This document shows positions 51,745 to 59,465 of a stretch of DNA of 64,000 nucleotides, one piece after another. How positions within the stretch are numbered: the stretch's first letter is position 1; each line of letters starts with the position of its first letter. The notes under the pieces were generated by a model. It saw only the letters and a program-made list of their open reading frames with translations. It was not told where the DNA came from and searched no databases. Made by a program: the position numbers and the translations under genes. Source of the DNA: an uncultured Clostridia bacterium (lineage in GTDB: Bacteria; Bacillota; Clostridia; Christensenellales; Aristaeellaceae); assembly GCA_934662505.1 (NCBI GenBank), contig CAKUKE010000010.1, positions 17,662 to 81,661 of the forward strand. Reading direction: 5' to 3'.

Positions 51745-53115
51745 TTATATGGGCAGCAGCGCCGTAGCCACAGAAAAGTAAATGGTCAGGGAGGCCATAT
51801 CCACAATGGTGGTGATCAGTGGGCTGGCCATCAGGGCGGGGTCCATTCCCAGCCGCTTGGCCAGCATGGGCATGGCGCACCCCAGCGCCTTGGCCAGAAT
51901 GATGGTGCAGTACAATGAGATGGCGACGACAAAGGCCACCGTCCAGTCCGCGTTGTTGATGTAGCGCACCCGCAGCATGGTAAAGACGAAAAGCACCGCG
52001 CCCACCAGCAGCGCTACGCGGAATTCCTTCCACAATGCTTTGAAAAAATCCCTCAGCTGGATCTCTCCAAGCGACAGACCACGGATAATCAGCGTAGAAC
52101 TCTGCGCGCCGCAGTTGCCGCCCGTATCCATCAGCATGGGGATGCAGGCAGTCAGCACAATGCCGATATGACCGCTGGCGCTGAGCAGGTCTTCGTAATT
52201 GCTGATGATCATGCCGGTAAAAATGGCAATGACCGCCAGCAGGATCAGCCACGGAATACGGTTTACCGCCATGCGGAGCACGGGCGTTTTGAGATACTCG
52301 TCGTCCGAGGGGGTCAAAGCGGCCATTTTTTCAAAGTCTTCAGTGTTTTCCGCTTCGATAACGTCCATGATATCGTCCGCGGTCACAATGCCCACCAGAC
52401 GCCCTTCCTGATCCACCACCGGAATGGCCATCAGGTCGTAATGGCGTACCACCTCAGCCACCTTTTCCTGATCGTCGGTGGTGGTCACACTGGCCACACC
52501 CGTTTCCATCAGATCGCCCGCCCGCGCGCTGCCGTCCGCCAGGATCAGCTTACGTAGCGGGATGGTGCCCAGCAGCTTGCGCTGCTCATCGATGACATAA
52601 ATGGTGTAGATGGTCTCCTTGTCCAGCCCCACCCTGCGGATGAGCGCCATGGTCTCATCCACCGTCATGGAGGCGTGCACCTCCATATACTCGATGGTCA
52701 TGATGGAACCGGCGCTGTTTTCCGGATAGCGCAGGAACTGATTGATCAGGTTGCGGGTGCCGGGGTCGGTGTTCTGCAGCACGCGTTTGACCACGCCCGC
52801 AGGCAATTCCTCCAGAAAATCCACCGCGTCGTCCAGAAACATGTCGTTGATCAGGGAGCGGATCTCATTGTCGCCGATGGAATTGATCAGCGTCTGCCGG
52901 GATTCGGCGGACATGTAGCTGAACACGTCGGCGGAAATATCCTTGGGCAAGATGCGGAAGACCAGCAGCAGTTTATCCGGATCCAGTTCTTCCAAAAACT
53001 GCGCGATATCCACGTTATTGAGCATCATCAGCGCGCCGCGAAGCTGGCTGTGCTTGCCGCTTTCCAGCAGCGTCATGAGCCGGGACTTTACAACCTCCCA
53101 CTCCAAGGGAAACAC
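51745..53115 (-). CDS. mgtE: Magnesium transporter MgtE
   Basis: Mg2+ channel of about 456 residues. The N-terminal superhelical domain begins SRLMTLLESGKHSQLRGAL. Two CBS domains (SIMTIEYMEV, DLMETGVASV, DDIMDVIEAENTEDF) follow. The five-helix membrane domain has PMLMDTGGNCGAQSSTLIIRGL and the pore end SPLITTIVDMASLTIYF. GTG 53115 gives a full-length N-terminus; ATG 53076 would cut into the first helix. It is preceded by a 250-nt leader with an intrinsic terminator, implying control by attenuation. Confidence 0.93.
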   Translation of the reverse strand: MFPLEWEVVKSRLMTLLESGKHSQLRGALMMLNNVDIAQFLEELDPDKLLLVFRILPKDISADVFSYMSAESRQTLINSIGDNEIRSLINDMFLDDAVDFLEELPAGVVKRVLQNTDPGTRNLINQFLRYPENSAGSIMTIEYMEVHASMTVDETMALIRRVGLDKETIYTIYVIDEQRKLLGTIPLRKLILADGSARAGDLMETGVASVTTTDDQEKVAEVVRHYDLMAIPVVDQEGRLVGIVTADDIMDVIEAENTEDFEKMAALTPSDDEYLKTPVLRMAVNRIPWLILLAVIAIFTGMIISNYEDLLSASGHIGIVLTACIPMLMDTGGNCGAQSSTLIIRGLSLGEIQLRDFFKALWKEFRVALLVGAVLFVFTMLRVRYINNADWTVAFVVAISLYCTIILAKALGCAMPMLAKRLGMDPALMASPLITTIVDMASLTIYFSVATALLPI

Positions 53116-53150
53116 CTGCCTTTCTGCTATTTTTCTACTAAACCGGACGC

Positions 53151-53194
53151 AAAAAACAACACTGTACCTGGCAAACCAAGCCATGCAAGTGCTG
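53151..53194 (-). terminator. Intrinsic terminator inside the mgtE leader
   Basis: Minus-strand RNA: CAGCACT pairs with AGTGTTG (one G-U) and inside it CTTGG pairs with CCAGG around TTTG. TTTTTT follows at once. It ends 36 nt before the mgtE start. Confidence 0.75.
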
Positions 53195-53207
53195 CGGCCA
53201 ACGACGT

Positions 53208-53336
53208 TTAGCGATGATAGGAGAGGCCGGGGCAACCCCGATAAACGGTCAGCGGCGCGTCAAAGAGCGCCTGCCGCATGATCGGGGCACGCCTTCGCTC
53301 GCCTGACATCTGTCGCCGTCGCTCATTGACTGTCAC
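53208..53336 (-). CDS. Possible 42-residue leader peptide upstream of mgtE
   Basis: GTG start with GAGG 7 nt upstream; begins MTVNERRRQMSGERRRAPIM and ends at TAA just before the leader terminator. The high Arg content (two ERRR blocks) and position suggest a cis-acting leader peptide. It could also be chance, since the same bases form RNA stems. Confidence 0.3.
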   Translation of the reverse strand: MTVNERRRQMSGERRRAPIMRQALFDAPLTVYRGCPGLSYHR

Positions 53337-53542
53337 CGCCTTTCCTCGTGTTTCGCTTTTTTCAGCTTTACTATTATACGCCGTTCAGGTTCGTTCTGTC
53401 AATCGACGAAAATGTTTCTTTTTGTTTTCACTTCCATTTCTTTTTGCACATTCATTCAAGGCTCTGTACAGCAGGCCATTTTTATGCTATAATAATATGA
53501 AAGAAAAAATTTTTCCGCGCCGTATCAAGGAGGGAAGGGACT

Positions 53543-54721
53543 ATGGCGTCCACCACTTGCGCCATTATCGCTGAATACAATCCGTTTCACAACGGTCATG
53601 CTTATCACCTGCGCCGCGCAAAAGAACTCAGCGGGGATGATAAAGTGCTCGTTCTTTTGAGCAGCTTTTTCACCCAGCGGGGAGAGGGGGTCATTTTATC
53701 CCCCTACGCCCGCGCTGAAATGGCGCTGCGCTGCGGGGCAGACGTTGTGCTGGCCGCCCCCTGCCTTTCGTCCGTACGAGAGGCAGACACCTACGCGCTG
53801 CATAACGTGCTCATTTTAAACCAGCTGCCCGCCGTAACGCATCTGGCCTTTGGGGCGGAAACGGACGATCTGGATCTGCTCAAGACCATCGCCACCATTC
53901 TGGAAGAGCCCAACGACAAACTGGACGCCGCCATCCGACGCTACGCCGCGCTGGGCGCCAGCCATGCCGAAGCGCTTTCCTCGGCGGTGGAGGAAATGTA
54001 CGGTTTCCCCGCGCAGATTCTCTCCTCGCCCAACAACATTCTGGCCGTCTGTTATCTGCGTGCGCTGCTGCGCACCGGCAGCAAGATCATTCCCCTGCTC
54101 ATTCCCCGAGCAGGCGAATACCACGCCCTCAAAATCAACCCGCTCTTCCCCTCCGCCGCGTCACTGCGCCGCGCCATTCTCCGGGGGGACTGGGCTTCCA
54201 TTCGTTCCGCCATGCCCCCGGACTGCTATACCATTCTGACCCGCGCCGCCATGCGCAAGGAGATTTTCAACCCGCTGGCGCTGGATCAGATGCTGCAATA
54301 CCGTCTGGCCACCATTTCCCGTCAGCAGTTTCGTTCCCTGCCCGACGCTTACGAAGGCATCGAGAATTATTTTCTCAAGCAGAACAGAGACGTCATGTGC
54401 CGGCAGGATATGCTGCAGCATTTTTCCACCCGGCGCTATTCTCAGTCGCGTGTGAGCCGACTGCTCTGCCATATGCTGCTGGGAACAAACGTCACCGCCT
54501 GGCGGAAGCCCCCTGCCTACGTACACTTTATCGGTTGCCGCTCCTCTGCGGCTGCCGCTCTGGGAAAGCTGCCCACCGGCAGCAGTCTGGGCATCATCTA
54601 CCGGCGTACCCGCGCTGAAAACGGCGAGGTGCTCCAGAAGGATCGTCAGGCCGAAGAGATCTGGCGACTGTGCGCAGGCATGGAAAAAAGCCGCACGCTG
54701 CGCCGCACTATCATTTTCTGA
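53543..54721 (+). CDS. tmcAL: tRNA(Met) cytidine acetate ligase TmcAL
   Basis: ATP-dependent enzyme that makes N4-acetylcytidine at the wobble base of elongator tRNA-Met using acetate. 392 residues. The nucleotidyltransferase motif is AIIAEYNPFHNGHAYHL, with LLSSFFTQRGE and SSPNNILAVCYLRAL also typical of YlbM/TmcAL. Preceded by AAGGAGG. Alone on its transcript or with the esterase gene 16 nt downstream. Confidence 0.93.
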   Translation: MASTTCAIIAEYNPFHNGHAYHLRRAKELSGDDKVLVLLSSFFTQRGEGVILSPYARAEMALRCGADVVLAAPCLSSVREADTYALHNVLILNQLPAVTHLAFGAETDDLDLLKTIATILEEPNDKLDAAIRRYAALGASHAEALSSAVEEMYGFPAQILSSPNNILAVCYLRALLRTGSKIIPLLIPRAGEYHALKINPLFPSAASLRRAILRGDWASIRSAMPPDCYTILTRAAMRKEIFNPLALDQMLQYRLATISRQQFRSLPDAYEGIENYFLKQNRDVMCRQDMLQHFSTRRYSQSRVSRLLCHMLLGTNVTAWRKPPAYVHFIGCRSSAAAALGKLPTGSSLGIIYRRTRAENGEVLQKDRQAEEIWRLCAGMEKSRTLRRTIIF

Positions 54722-54737
54722 AGGAATGTTTACTTAG

Positions 54738-56087
54738 ATGCTGACGGATTATCAGATACTCCAGCGCAATCCCCAGGGCTTTGCAGGCGCCGATATGGAA
54801 GGCGCGATGCTCCCGCCCAAGGACGGCGTTCCCTATACCGCCGCTTATCTGTGCGCCTTTTCCGAGGACGATAACACCCCGGTCACTGCCTGGCTTCCCT
54901 GTCAGGTGGCAGACGGCCGCTGGTTCATTCATTTCACCCTGCCGCAGGGCGGCCTGTACCGGGTGGAGGTGCGGGTGCTGCCGGAAAACACGGATGTGGA
55001 ATGGGGGTTCTGCGTCGCCATGGTGCATCATGTGGGCGTGGGCGAGGTCTACCTGCTGACCGGTCAGAGCAACATGTCCGGCTACAGCCGGGATATCGCC
55101 TATGACCCTGCCGAGCTGGGCGTGCACATGTACGCCAACGACGGGGTATGGAAGCTGGCCTGTCATCCTCTCAACGATCCCACCGGCACCATCTATCCCG
55201 AAAATGCGGAATACTGCTCCGGCGCCTCCCCCGCCCTCTCCTTCGGGCGCGCCATGCGCCGCTTCCTCCACGTGCCCATCGGCCTTGTGCCCTGCGCGCT
55301 GGGCGGCAGCTGCATTTCCCAATGGCACCCGCTGGAAAAGGGCGACCTGTACCGCGGCATGATGCGCCGTCTTCCGATCGTAGGCTCCGTCTCCGCCGTC
55401 ATCTGGTATCAGGGCTGTCATAACGCCTGCACATCTCTGGAGGACGCTCAGAGCTACCGCGCCCGTTTTGAAAGCATGGTGCACCTGTGGCGCGAGCAGC
55501 TGGGCGACGTTCCTTTTGTCACCGTGCAGATCAACCGCTATGCATTTGCGCCGACGCTGGAAAAGGATCGCCGCTGGGGCACCCTGCGTCAGGCGCAGCT
55601 GGACGCCATGCGCAATCTGAGCAAGGTATGCATGGTATCCTCCAGCGACATTCCGCTGGACGACCCCATCCACAGCAGCGCAGGCGGCTGCGTCATGCTG
55701 GGCGAGCGGATGGCGCAGGCGCTCATGGCGCTGACAAACGAAGCGTACGCCGACCGTCAGGCGCCCTATATCGTCCGCGCCGTACGCACGGGCGAGGATA
55801 CCGTACTGCTCATTCCTCAGCGTCCTTTTGTGCTGCGCATCGTTGACGAAGCGGGACTGGATTTCTCTCTGGAGGACGAGCAGGGACTGTGCAGCTGCCG
55901 CGCCATCACCCACCGTCCCTTCGGCAGGGAATCGGAGGGACTTGTGCTGACCTTTGAGCGCCCCATCGCCGGCAGCGCCCGGGTACACGGCGGTTGGCGC
56001 GCCAACGTGACCGTCGGCATGCCCCGCAACCTGTACGGTATGCCCCTGTGCAGCTTCTACGATCTGCCGGTAGAGGAGCAGGACTGA
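54738..56087 (+). CDS. Sialate O-acetylesterase-like SGNH hydrolase (SASA family)
   Basis: 449 residues without signal peptide. Catalytic Ser block is LLTGQSNMSGYS, WYQGCHNA is the oxyanion/Asn region, and DDPIHSSAGG holds the Asp-x-x-His pair. Short beta domains flank the hydrolase. The family removes O-acetyl groups from sialic acid or xylan-type sugars. Substrate not determined. Confidence 0.85.
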   Translation: MLTDYQILQRNPQGFAGADMEGAMLPPKDGVPYTAAYLCAFSEDDNTPVTAWLPCQVADGRWFIHFTLPQGGLYRVEVRVLPENTDVEWGFCVAMVHHVGVGEVYLLTGQSNMSGYSRDIAYDPAELGVHMYANDGVWKLACHPLNDPTGTIYPENAEYCSGASPALSFGRAMRRFLHVPIGLVPCALGGSCISQWHPLEKGDLYRGMMRRLPIVGSVSAVIWYQGCHNACTSLEDAQSYRARFESMVHLWREQLGDVPFVTVQINRYAFAPTLEKDRRWGTLRQAQLDAMRNLSKVCMVSSSDIPLDDPIHSSAGGCVMLGERMAQALMALTNEAYADRQAPYIVRAVRTGEDTVLLIPQRPFVLRIVDEAGLDFSLEDEQGLCSCRAITHRPFGRESEGLVLTFERPIAGSARVHGGWRANVTVGMPRNLYGMPLCSFYDLPVEEQD

Positions 56088-56172
56088 CCCCGCCCCGCTG
56101 CGCCCCGCCGCGGCTTTTGCCGCGCCGGACGCCGCCGCTTCGTGTTTTTTCACCCTTTTTGTAAATTATGGC

Positions 56173-56201
56173 TTGACAAACACCGTTCCCTGTTGTAAAA
56201 T
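56173..56201 (+). promoter_or_regulatory. Promoter of tRNA-Trp
   Basis: TTGACA (56173-56178), 17-bp spacer, TAAAAT (56196-56201), 21 nt before the tRNA. Confidence 0.8.
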
Positions 56202-56222
56202 GTTTTTTGTTCAGGCGAACAC

Positions 56223-56296
56223 AGGGGAATGGTGTAATGGTAACACGTGGGTCTCCAAAACCTTTGTTGAGGGTTCGAATCCTTCTTCCCCTGCCA
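56223..56296 (+). tRNA. tRNA-Trp (CCA)
   Basis: Acceptor AGGGGAA/TTCCCCT, D-stem GTGT/ACAC, anticodon loop CTCCAAA (anticodon CCA), T-stem GAGGG/CCTTC with TTCGAAT, and encoded GCCA end. The first anticodon-stem pair is a T-T mismatch and the variable loop is 4 nt. Confidence 0.93.
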
Positions 56297-56299
56297 ACT

Positions 56300-56340
56300 A
56301 AGTCCTCATGTTTTGATACAAAGCATGAGGACTTCTTTTT
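56300..56340 (+). terminator. Terminator of tRNA-Trp
   Basis: Arms AAGTCCTCATG and CATGAGGACTT, 13-nt loop, then CTTTTT. Confidence 0.9.
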
Positions 56341-56754
56341 GCATTTATAGACTGATAAACCGTCAGAATATAGGCTATAACTATCGAATACGGGCTATAG
56401 ACGCAAGACGTGGGTTGCTCGGCGTCATTTTATCAGATGAGGTTTTTCACTCTCCGGCTCTTTTTAGTCTGCTCACCCCTATTTTCTGGGGTCGAAATCA
56501 GAGATTTATCATAGAATGCACCCTATGTTGGACGGTAGCATGGTATCGTCCACAATGTGAGGTTTCGTCCAAAGTGTCGCAAAATAGCGTGGGCAGCAAT
56601 CCCTGCGGCGAAAGCATGTGCCTTCGTTATTGCTTTGATCGCAAAATGCCGGGTAGATTCTCTGCGCGATTTTCCGTGAGACGAGTTTCATTTTGGCACA
56701 GCCGACAGCTGTGCCCTTGCCGTGATTCTGTAGTGTATTAAGAATAAAAGAATA

Positions 56755-56797
56755 AAACGGCAGGCTCAGAATTGTAAGGATCCTGAGCCTGCCGTTT
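56755..56797 (-). terminator. Strong hairpin, minus-strand terminator
   Basis: Perfect 15-bp arms AAACGGCAGGCTCAG and CTGAGCCTGCCGTTT, 13-nt loop. On the minus strand it is followed by TATTCTTTTATTC. It lies 57 nt beyond the remnant gene's stop. Confidence 0.75.
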
Positions 56798-56854
56798 CTG
56801 TCCTGCACAGTGTTATTTGGTGGAGTGTTTTCTGATCAAGCGTATCCGTTGGCG

Positions 56855-57000
56855 TTATTCCACGACACCGCCTTCAACTACAAGGCTGTCCGGATTCACG
56901 GCGTCGCCGTAAACCATCCTTGAGCGTCGCATCGAAATCGGTATGGAAGAAGCTTTGCTCGGCCAGATTGAAGTCATGAATGTTCGATAAGATTTCACAA
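56855..57000 (-). pseudogene. 3' remnant of an unidentified minus-strand gene
   Basis: Two adjoining coding-like pieces in different frames: NIHDFNLAEQSFFHTDFDAT, then after a shift near 56918 MVYGDAVNPDSLVVEGGVVE and TAA at 56857-56855. The joined sequence reads like the C-terminus of a protein of unknown family. No upstream part remains. Confidence 0.35.
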
Positions 57001-57114
57001 AAGTGCAAGCATCGCATCGTCTTTATGCGGCCTTAATTTCAAACGTGATGTTCTTAGGCCATCTTAAAGCGGGTTCTGGTATGATACAGGAAATCGTGCA
57101 GAAGGAGCCGACTT

Positions 57115-58455
57115 ATGCTGGAAAGAACCATTCGAATCAAACGCCGTCTGTCAACCTTTCAGATGATCGCGCTGGGCTTTGCGGGCGTGATACTGCTTGG
57201 AGCCCTGCTGCTGACGCTGCCGATTTCCGCCGCGGATGGGCGTATAACGCCGTTTGACGAATCGCTGTTTACCGCAACCTCCGCCGTATGCGTGACGGGA
57301 CTGGTGGTACAGGACACAGGGAGCTACTGGTCCGGCTTTGGGCAGGCGGTGATTCTTGCGCTGATACAGATCGGTGGTCTGGGCGTGATGACTGTGGCGG
57401 CGTCGTTCGCGCTGCTTTCCGGACGGAAGATTTCCCTGATGCAGCGCAGCGCCATGCAGGATGCAATTTCTGCGCCGAAGGTAGGCGGAATTGTTCGGCT
57501 GACGCGGTTTATTCTGCGGGGCACCTTTCTGATCGAAGCGCTCGGCGCGGCCGCAATGCTCCCGGTGTTTTGCCGGGATTATGGCTGGCGCGGTGTTTGG
57601 CTGGCGGTATTTCATTCGGTTTCCGCGTTCTGCAATGCCGGCTTTGACATTTTGGGAAGCGGAAATCACCAGTATCCCTCCCTCACCGGATACGCGCAGA
57701 ATGCCGCCGTCAATATTACGATTATGCTGCTGATCGTGATTGGTGGCATCGGCTTTCTGACGTGGGACGACATATGCGGGCATCGGCTGCACTTTCGGCG
57801 CTACAGGATGCAGAGCAAAGTGATCCTCACGACCACATTGCTGCTGATTGTTCTTCCAGCCATCTATTTCTTTTTCGCGGATTTTGCGGCGCTTCCGTCG
57901 GACGAACGGCTGCTGGCCGCGCTGTTTCAGTCGGTAACGCCGAGAACTGCGGGGTTCAACACCGTTGATCTCACTGCAATGACCGGTGCGTCTCAGGCGA
58001 TCATGATCGGGCTGATGCTGATCGGCGGATCCCCCGGATCCACAGCCGGCGGCATGAAGACCACCACGCTGGCGGTTCTGCTGGCCAACGCCTCGGCTTC
58101 TTTTCACAGGCAGGACAGCGCGCGGCTCTTTGGACGGAGACTCGATAATGAAGCCGTAAAAAACGCCGCGGCGCTTCTGACGCTGTATCTGACGCTGTTC
58201 CTTGGCGGCGCAGTTTTAATCAGCGTTTTTGAAGGCCTGCCGCTGGCAAGCTGTTTATACGAAACAGCGTCGGCGGTTGGAACGGTCGGGCTGACGCTGG
58301 GCATCACGCCTCAGCTTCATATTCCTTCGAGGCTGGTGCTGATCGCGCTGATGTATCTGGGAAGAGTCGGCGGACTGACGCTCATTTATGCGGCGCTGTC
58401 CGGCGGAAAAAAGAGCGCGGCGAAGCTGCCGCAGGAAAGAATTACCGTGGGATAA
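57115..58455 (+). CDS. Potassium transporter subunit TrkH/KtrB
   Basis: Ion-conducting subunit of a Trk/Ktr K+ uptake system, 446 residues with four pore-forming repeats. The selectivity-filter regions TATSAVCVTGL, HSVSAFCNAGF, TPRTAGFNTVD and SAVGTVGLTLG are all visible. SPGSTAGGMKTTT is the intramembrane loop. Length and lack of extra N-terminal helices favour KtrB. It is first in an operon with the gating subunit and a Kdp-type sensor pair. AGAAGGAG precedes the start. Confidence 0.93.
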   Translation: MLERTIRIKRRLSTFQMIALGFAGVILLGALLLTLPISAADGRITPFDESLFTATSAVCVTGLVVQDTGSYWSGFGQAVILALIQIGGLGVMTVAASFALLSGRKISLMQRSAMQDAISAPKVGGIVRLTRFILRGTFLIEALGAAAMLPVFCRDYGWRGVWLAVFHSVSAFCNAGFDILGSGNHQYPSLTGYAQNAAVNITIMLLIVIGGIGFLTWDDICGHRLHFRRYRMQSKVILTTTLLLIVLPAIYFFFADFAALPSDERLLAALFQSVTPRTAGFNTVDLTAMTGASQAIMIGLMLIGGSPGSTAGGMKTTTLAVLLANASASFHRQDSARLFGRRLDNEAVKNAAALLTLYLTLFLGGAVLISVFEGLPLASCLYETASAVGTVGLTLGITPQLHIPSRLVLIALMYLGRVGGLTLIYAALSGGKKSAAKLPQERITVG

Positions 58456-58470
58456 AGGGGGAAGCTTTCA

Positions 58471-59118
58471 ATGAAAAATATTTTGCTGATCGGTGCGGGA
58501 CGCTTTGGCCGGCATATGGCGGAACAGCTGACACAGCTCGGCCATCAGGTGATGGCGGTAGACACAAACGAGGAGCGCATCAACGATCTGCTGCCCTTCG
58601 TTACAAACGCCCAGATTGGAGACAGCACCAGCGAGGATTTCCTGCGTTCCCTGGGCGTCGCAAACTTCGACGTGTGCATCGTGACCATCGGCGGAAGCTT
58701 TCAGAACTCGCTGGAAACGGCGTCGCTGCTCAAGGAACTGGGCGCACGATGCGTGGTTGCCCGCGCGGAACGCGATGTACAGGCAAAGTTTCTGCTTCGC
58801 AACGGCGCGGATCATGTGGTTTATCCTGAAAAGCAGGTTGCGAAATGGGCGGCGATTCGCTATGCGTCCGATCATATCTTTGATTTTATGGAAATCGATG
58901 ATCAGCACGCGATCTTTGAGGTCGAAATTCCGGAATCATGGGCGGGGAAAACCATTGGAGAACTGGACGTGCGCCGGCGGTTTGGCGTAAATATTCTCGG
59001 CGTAAAACGCGCGGGCAAAACAGACGTCGCCGTCACCTCGGAAACGACACTGCCCCGCGATGCAACCATTCTGGCGCTTGGAGATTATAAGGCGCTGCAC
59101 AAATGCTTCCACATCTGA
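58471..59118 (+). CDS. Potassium uptake gating protein TrkA/KtrA
   Basis: 215-residue RCK protein. The nucleotide-binding Rossmann motif is LLIGAGRFGRHMAEQL, with acidic D at AVDTNEERI. The TrkA_C domain is at about 135-215. It forms the cytoplasmic ring that gates the preceding channel, 15 nt upstream. Confidence 0.94.
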   Translation: MKNILLIGAGRFGRHMAEQLTQLGHQVMAVDTNEERINDLLPFVTNAQIGDSTSEDFLRSLGVANFDVCIVTIGGSFQNSLETASLLKELGARCVVARAERDVQAKFLLRNGADHVVYPEKQVAKWAAIRYASDHIFDFMEIDDQHAIFEVEIPESWAGKTIGELDVRRRFGVNILGVKRAGKTDVAVTSETTLPRDATILALGDYKALHKCFHI

Positions 59119-59135
59119 AACGGCGGTGACCATCA

Positions 59136-59195
59136 GTGATCGATGCGGTTCTGTGCATGACTGTATTGGCGGCAGTTTTGTTTGGATGTTTTTGA
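59136..59195 (+). CDS. Possible 19-residue hydrophobic micropeptide
   Basis: GTG start with GGCGGTGA 6 nt before it; encodes MIDAVLCMTVLAAVLFGCF, a single hydrophobic helix. Its TGA shares one base with the next ATG (TGATG), the layout of coupled translation. It may instead be the 5' part of the next gene separated by a frameshift. Supported only by position and composition. Confidence 0.3.
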   Translation: MIDAVLCMTVLAAVLFGCF

Positions 59196-59416
59196 TGAAG
59201 CAGTTGGATCGCTTTCTTGATGAAAACCAGAAGCGGATTTTTCAGGAAGAAACGCAGCGCCCGGAACCGCCCTGCGTGGTTCTGGAGGGAACGACGCCCA
59301 GTGAAACGCTGGAGGAGCAGCGGCGCGTCTTCTGTGAAAGCCATGCGCGAGTGAAAATTCTGATCTATGATCCGGAGCGCTTTTGTCCCCTGCAGGCAGA
59401 GGTTGAGAAGCGGTAG
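59195..59416 (+). CDS. Small hypothetical protein of the potassium operon
   Basis: 73 residues, charged and soluble (MKQLDRFLDENQKRIFQEE at the start, HARVKILIYDPERFCPLQAE near the end). No known domain recognised. An ATG 9 nt upstream is also possible. Sits between the TrkA-type gene and the KdpD-like kinase, all on one strand with short gaps. Confidence 0.5.
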   Translation: MKQLDRFLDENQKRIFQEETQRPEPPCVVLEGTTPSETLEEQRRVFCESHARVKILIYDPERFCPLQAEVEKR

Positions 59417-59465
59417 AAGCGTTCACATTTCCGTGCTATAATAGGGGCGAAAAGGCGGTGAGATT

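Larger units (their letters stand above)
53116..53402 (-). promoter_or_regulatory. mgtE promoter and structured attenuator leader
   Basis: Promoter TTGACA (53402-53397), 18 bp, TATAAT (53378-53373). The transcript from about 53366 has about 250 nt before mgtE. Within it CCCCGAT (53287-53281) can pair with ATCGGGG (53242-53236), which can instead pair with CCCCGG (53232-53227). An intrinsic terminator follows at 53194-53151. It may be a riboswitch or a leader-peptide attenuator. It did not clearly match the M-box consensus I recall. Confidence 0.65.
56341..57114. other. Degenerate region between tRNA-Trp and the potassium operon
   Basis: About 770 nt, less GC-rich than the flanks. Open frames of 99-142 codons exist on both strands but none has a ribosome binding site or recognisable motif. 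It contains a strong minus-strand hairpin (56755-56797) and the remnant of a minus-strand gene (56855-57000). A -10-like TATGAT at 57080-57085 may drive the potassium operon. Confidence 0.6.

Noticed and set aside
53116..53402. Calling the mgtE leader an M-box riboswitch
   Set aside because: The location is right, but the conserved M-box segments I know could not be aligned convincingly, so it is left as an unclassified structured leader.
56223..56340. tRNA-Trp as an attL site for an integrated element
   Set aside because: No repeat of the tRNA 3' end was found to the right in the window, and no integrase gene is present.
56313..56808. Open frames of 142 codons (plus) and 99 codons (minus) after tRNA-Trp
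   Set aside because: They overlap each other, and the plus-strand one begins inside the tRNA terminator. No domain or start signal was seen.
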